Shown here: in pieces, positions 6,814-9,856 of the stretch
Numbering within the stretch: position 1 is the first letter of the stretch
How the letters are laid out: each line of letters begins with the position of its first letter
DNA from: Candidatus Paenalcaligenes intestinipullorum
GTDB taxonomy: Bacteria > Pseudomonadota > Gammaproteobacteria > Burkholderiales > Burkholderiaceae_B
Length of the DNA: 9,856 bases
Reading direction: 5' to 3'
Assembly: GCA_019120675.1 (NCBI GenBank)
Contig: DWUQ01000085.1
Location: 1-9,856, forward strand
Program-made: the position numbers and the translations under genes
The notes under the pieces: model-generated
Database searches by the model: none
Seen by the model: only the letters and a program-made list of their open reading frames with translations
Told to the model about the DNA's origin: nothing

Positions 6814-6888
6814 ATGCGTAACAAAAGCTTTGCTGCTAGGCTATACGAAAGTCCTAGAGAAATTGTAGAGCGAAGACGAGAGCCATGA
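6814..6888 (+). CDS. Possible 24-codon leader ORF overlapping the nadE start (ATGA)
   Basis: ATG 6814 opens a frame of 24 residues beginning MRNKSFAARLYESP and ending in an Arg/Glu-rich tail. Its TGA (6886-6888) overlaps the nadE ATG (6885-6887) as ATGA, the usual geometry for translational coupling. The peptide is highly charged and resembles nothing known to me. Against it: no good Shine-Dalgarno precedes ATG 6814, and if TATATT at 6807-6812 is the -10 box this ATG would not be transcribed. An overlap of this sort also arises by chance. Confidence 0.2.
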   Translation: MRNKSFAARLYESPREIVERRREP

Positions 6889-7733
6889 ACAGCACCACGA
6901 TTTTGCAGCACCAACAACAGATTATCCAAGAGCTCGGTGTACAGCCGATGATTGAGCTGAACCACGAGCTCCAGCATCGCATCGCCTTTATCTGCGCCTA
7001 CGCGCGTGCGGCACGAGCACAAGCCTTGGTGCTGGGGATTAGCGGGGGGGTGGATTCTTTAGTGGTGGGCTGCTTGGCACAGCGTGCGGTCAAGCAAATG
7101 CGAGCCGAAGGGGAAACCATCCACTTTGTCGCCATGCGCTTGCCCTATGGCACGCAGGTGGACGCTGCGGATGCCGAGGCGTGCCTACAAGTCATTCAGC
7201 CGGATCGTTGCTTGAACGTCGATATTCAGCCAGCCACCGATGCCTTAATGCATCAATTGGAGGTAGCGGGTCAGGGATTTAGTACGGTACAACGCCGTGA
7301 TTTTATACTCGGCAACATCAAAGCGCGTCAGCGCATGATTGCTCAGTACACGTGTGCAGCGGCTGAAAATGGTCTGGTACTCGGCAGTGACCATGCAGCC
7401 GAGGCGGTGACAGGTTTTTTCACTAAATATGGTGATGGGGCGGCTGACCTAATGCCACTGACTGGCCTCAATAAGCGCCAAGTGCGTGCCTTAGGACGTT
7501 ATATGGGGGCACCAGAGCACTTGGTCGAGAAAATCCCCACTGCGGACTTAGAAAGCCTCAACCCCATGCAGGCCGATGAGGCCTCTTTTGGTGTCCGTTA
7601 CACACAAATTGATGATTTTCTAGAGGGGAAATCCATTGAGCCTGAGGCAGCTGAGCGCATTATCCAGCTTTTCTTAGGCTCAGCGCATAAACGCCACATG
7701 CCCGCGCACCCTCCACGACCTTTGGCGGATTAA
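6885..7733 (+). CDS. nadE: Ammonia-dependent NAD(+) synthetase
   Basis: Final step of NAD synthesis: deamido-NAD, ATP and ammonia give NAD, AMP and pyrophosphate through an adenylated intermediate (cytoplasmic homodimer). The 282-aa product aligns with the E. coli enzyme (275 aa) along its whole length and has no glutaminase domain, so it uses free ammonia. Motifs: ATP pyrophosphatase P-loop SGGVDS at 53-58, RLPYG at 85-89, GNIKARQRM at 143-151, GSDHAAEAVTGFFTKYGDG at 167-185, PTADLE at 218-223, DDFLEGK at 243-249 and HKR at 268-270. ATG 6885 fits the family start (a QQQII helix follows at 10-14) and has a moderate GAG-rich stretch ahead. The C-terminal tail PAHPPRPLAD differs from E. coli, as is common. 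The AI-2E-type gene begins 6 bp after the stop and is probably co-transcribed. Confidence 0.97.
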   Translation: MNSTTILQHQQQIIQELGVQPMIELNHELQHRIAFICAYARAARAQALVLGISGGVDSLVVGCLAQRAVKQMRAEGETIHFVAMRLPYGTQVDAADAEACLQVIQPDRCLNVDIQPATDALMHQLEVAGQGFSTVQRRDFILGNIKARQRMIAQYTCAAAENGLVLGSDHAAEAVTGFFTKYGDGAADLMPLTGLNKRQVRALGRYMGAPEHLVEKIPTADLESLNPMQADEASFGVRYTQIDDFLEGKSIEPEAAERIIQLFLGSAHKRHMPAHPPRPLAD

Positions 7734-7739
7734 ACGATC

Positions 7740-8876
7740 GTGTCCATGCAACCCATGTTTCCCGCTTCCTCACTTGCGCGTTGGCTTTTACTGATTGTCC
7801 TGCTAACCGGGCTGTATTTCCTTAAAGATTTTCTTGTACCGGTTTTAGCGGCATTGATTATTGGCTTAGCCAGTTGGCCACTGTACAAACGATTACTGAG
7901 GCGTTGTGACGGACGCAATACGTTAGCAGCGACCATAGCAATACTGATTGTGGTTGTGGTGCTGATTGTGCCTTTATCGTATGGCTTGGCGTTTACCATT
8001 CGCGAAGTGATCAGCTTAATTGAATGGGCCCGAGAGGCCGATCGTTCGGGCGTACCCATGCCAGATTGGTTGCTGGCTTTGCCCTTTGTAGGGCCGCGTA
8101 TCGTGGAGTACTGGGATACCATACTTGGGCAGCCCCAAGCCTTAGGCGCTGCGGTGCAAGCTGTCAGTGGCGAGCATTTAGGGAGCATTTCCCGTATGGT
8201 GGCCTCGTTCACCACCAATGCGGTGCAGTTGCTGCTCACCTTATTGTTTTTGTTGATTACACTGTTTTTTATTTATAAAGACGGTCAGCGTATTCTTCAA
8301 CAATTAGACGTGGTGGGAGAGCGAGTCTTGCCTCAGCGTTGGCAGCGTTTTTCACGCGTAGTGCCGGCCACTATTAGCTCAACGGTCACCGGTATGGGTC
8401 TAATCGCGATTGGCGAAGGGGTGGTATTAGGTATTGCTTACGCTTTGGCGGGTGCGCCATCACCGATCTTACTGGGTGCGATTACCGGCTTTATGGCGCT
8501 GATACCAGGGGGCGCACCGCTTAGTTTTACTTTGGTGTCTTTGTATCTGATTGGCAATCCCCACACGAGCACCATTAGTGGCGTTGCGCTGTTTTTATGG
8601 GGGGCGATCGAGCTTTTCATTGTCGACAAAACCTTGCGCCCACGCTTAGTAGGGGGGCCTGTCAAGCTGCCCTTTTTACCCACCTTTTTTGGTTTAGTCG
8701 GGGGCGTAAAAACCATGGGGATTATTGGACTATTTGTAGGGCCAGTACTGATGGCCTTACTGGTGGCGATTTGGCGGGAATGGGTTTTAGAGGCGCGCAC
8801 TCAGCCCGTAAGCCCAGGCCTACTGCTGCCTATGAGCCCACAACTACGTACCCAAGAAATTGATGAAGAGCCTTAG
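7740..8876 (+). CDS. AI-2E family (PerM/YdiK-type) membrane protein
   Basis: Multi-pass inner-membrane protein of the AI-2E transporter family. Members have been linked to autoinducer-2 export, ion antiport or unknown substrates, so the substrate here cannot be stated. Of 378 residues from GTG 7740, hydrophobic segments lie at about 14-28, 31-46, 62-82, 161-179, 212-237, 241-272, 277-295 and 312-345, with the usual soluble loop at about 90-155. Family marks are FIYKDGQ at 177-183, DKTLRPRLVGG at 296-306, and the C-terminal LPTFFGLVGGVKTMGIIGLFVGP at 313-335. The gene starts 6 bp after nadE. GTG 7740 is about 10 bases from a GGCGG; ATG 7746 or 7755 are possible alternatives and change only a few residues. 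The tail after 350 is short and ends in acidic residues. Confidence 0.93.
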   Translation: MSMQPMFPASSLARWLLLIVLLTGLYFLKDFLVPVLAALIIGLASWPLYKRLLRRCDGRNTLAATIAILIVVVVLIVPLSYGLAFTIREVISLIEWAREADRSGVPMPDWLLALPFVGPRIVEYWDTILGQPQALGAAVQAVSGEHLGSISRMVASFTTNAVQLLLTLLFLLITLFFIYKDGQRILQQLDVVGERVLPQRWQRFSRVVPATISSTVTGMGLIAIGEGVVLGIAYALAGAPSPILLGAITGFMALIPGGAPLSFTLVSLYLIGNPHTSTISGVALFLWGAIELFIVDKTLRPRLVGGPVKLPFLPTFFGLVGGVKTMGIIGLFVGPVLMALLVAIWREWVLEARTQPVSPGLLLPMSPQLRTQEIDEEP

Positions 8877-8908
8877 GCCTTGCGGGTTTAGCATCGTTAA
8901 GCTTAGCT
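8877..8908. other. Short convergent intergenic gap
   Basis: Thirty-two bases separate the stop of the AI-2E-type gene from the stop of the opposing amidase gene. The only symmetry is a weak TTAAGC-TTA-GCTTTAA at about 8897-8912 with one bulged base, which runs into the amidase stop codon. It is too small to call a terminator with confidence, though some bidirectional termination is expected here. Confidence 0.3.
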
Positions 8909-9856
8909 TTAAAGTGTAGGTGGGGTGATGCCTTTGGCAAAGCCCAACGCTTGCTCGACCTTGGAGGCAATAATAAACAGCAGCTCGTCTTGGTTGGGCA
9001 TCACATCAATACTCAAGCCCACCGCCAGTTGATCGCCTGCAAAAGCGACCGGCAAGCTCATGCCTGCCAGTCCTATACAACTGCCGGGTAGGATATTGCG
9101 CGTGAGACGCTCAAAATGTTGAGGGTCATTGCTTTCTGCCGTGGCTAAGGGTGCTAAAGTGTTGACCGTTGGAAATAAAAAACCATGTAGTTTGTGAGCC
9201 TTGATGGCGTCTTGGTACTCTTGCAGCATGGCGGGACGCCAATGGCTGATGGCCTCTTGGTAAATGGGGTCAAGCTCTTCAAACCCGCCCGCTCCGCTGG
9301 GCAAGCGCTGGGGCGTAATCAGACGTCGAATCAGTGCTTTGATATCAGGGCTGCGCACTTGACGCTGGATGTCGGCATAGCTTAGGCCCACATCGTAGGC
9401 GCTCAGATAGCCGCTGAACTCAATGGGAAAGTCATAAAGAATCAACGCGGCACTGCAGGTAGCGGCAAGCTCAAAACTACGCGGTAAGCGCAGCTCCACC
9501 ACTTGAATGCCTTGCTGTTTGATCCGCTCTAAGGCTGCTAAGCAATGGTGTTCGACCTCGCTGTCGAGCTGGGCCCATGCCTCCTTGATGACCCCCAAGC
9601 GGATTGGGCCTTGGAATTTTTGTGCACTGGGTGGGTTGGGACGTAGGATTTTGTCGATTTGCACAATATCCACCACATTGGAGCTCAAGCCGCCTACCGT
9701 GTCGCGGTGGGTGGACAGTGGTGCGACCCCCTCAGTGGAGTAGCGTCCAAGGCTGGGCCGGTAGCCCACACAGCCATTTAACGCAGCAGGAATACGAGTG
9801 GAGCCAGCGGAGTCCGTGCCTAAACTAAAGGGTACGTGCATACTCGCGACCGCAAC
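8909..9856 (-). CDS. Amidase-signature hydrolase, indoleacetamide/mandelamide hydrolase-like (N-terminus outside window)
   Basis: C-terminal ~315 residues of an amidase-signature enzyme, which hydrolyses amide bonds with a Ser-cisSer-Lys triad. The frame stays open to the window edge (codons before Met 9841 read VAVAS), so that Met is internal. The nucleophile is the Ser encoded at 9800-9802 in GTDSAGSTRIPAAL; the lysine and cis-Ser lie off the edge. After GYRPSLGRYS and the STHRDTVG block, the C-terminal part has FPTVNTLAPLA and NILPGSCIGLAGMSLPVAF, the pattern (PGS..GLPGLSLP) seen in indoleacetamide and mandelamide hydrolases. No signal peptide can be judged. The natural substrate is unknown: these enzymes are often misannotated, and allophanate hydrolase or another amidase remains possible. 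No urea carboxylase or tryptophan monooxygenase gene is in view to decide. Confidence 0.9.
   Translation of the reverse strand, partial: VAVASMHVPFSLGTDSAGSTRIPAALNGCVGYRPSLGRYSTEGVAPLSTHRDTVGGLSSNVVDIVQIDKILRPNPPSAQKFQGPIRLGVIKEAWAQLDSEVEHHCLAALERIKQQGIQVVELRLPRSFELAATCSAALILYDFPIEFSGYLSAYDVGLSYADIQRQVRSPDIKALIRRLITPQRLPSGAGGFEELDPIYQEAISHWRPAMLQEYQDAIKAHKLHGFLFPTVNTLAPLATAESNDPQHFERLTRNILPGSCIGLAGMSLPVAFAGDQLAVGLSIDVMPNQDELLFIIASKVEQALGFAKGITPPTL

Larger units (their letters stand above)
6248..6884. other. Gene-poor region between ilvD and nadE
   Basis: About 640 bases with no gene I can support. Open frames exist on the minus strand (about 6294-6530 and 6576-6794), but they are cysteine-rich, have no ribosome binding site and resemble no family. 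By eye the stretch is richer in A and T than its neighbours. Contents listed separately: a 36-bp degenerate tandem duplication, a 13-bp direct repeat pair, a possible decayed membrane-protein frame, two dyads and a small ORF running into nadE. The nadE promoter must lie in the right-hand part. No tRNA, recognised riboswitch or insertion-sequence end was found. Confidence 0.7.

Noticed and set aside
7730..8239. 169-codon minus-strand open frame inside the AI-2E-type gene
   Set aside because: Antisense shadow of a well-supported membrane-protein gene, with Ser/Thr/Lys-rich low-information sequence typical of such shadows.

Overview
The window reads as ordinary chromosomal DNA of a Gram-negative proteobacterium. 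The best guess is a betaproteobacterium of the order Burkholderiales, Alcaligenaceae-like. This rests on the amino-acid character of the genes (E. coli-like IlvD and ammonia-dependent NadE, a CCA enzyme without its HD domain, an NDUFAF7/MidA-type methyltransferase) and on a moderate base composition judged by eye. It is inference, not a database result. No phage, transposase, integrase, CRISPR array, rRNA or tRNA gene was seen.

Layout. (1) 1-2693, plus strand: the 3' part of a soluble lytic murein transglycosylase (slt family) overlapping by one base a CCA tRNA nucleotidyltransferase (cca). (2) 2763-4200, minus strand: a two-gene unit in which a 67-residue membrane protein is followed 10 bp later by an NDUFAF7/MidA-like SAM methyltransferase; it converges on cca. 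(3) 4201-4309: a short divergent promoter region. (4) 4310-6175, plus: ilvD (dihydroxy-acid dehydratase), followed by a perfect 16-bp-stem hairpin. (5) 6248-6884: a gene-poor stretch of about 640 bp holding a degenerate 36-bp tandem duplication, a pair of 13-bp direct repeats, a possible decayed membrane-protein frame on the minus strand, dyad symmetries and a small ORF that abuts nadE. (6) 6885-8876, plus: nadE (ammonia-dependent NAD synthetase) and, 6 bp later, an AI-2E/PerM-type membrane protein, probably one transcript. (7) 8909-9856, minus: an amidase-signature hydrolase whose N-terminal part lies beyond the window; it converges on the AI-2E gene.

The genes are housekeeping functions in separate small units: cell-wall turnover, tRNA 3'-end maturation, branched-chain amino acid synthesis, NAD synthesis, and a probable respiratory-complex assembly methyltransferase. 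There is no sign that they form one pathway. I do not see a convincing undescribed system. The only stretch whose content is not explained by known genes is 6248-6884, and the signals there are individually weak.
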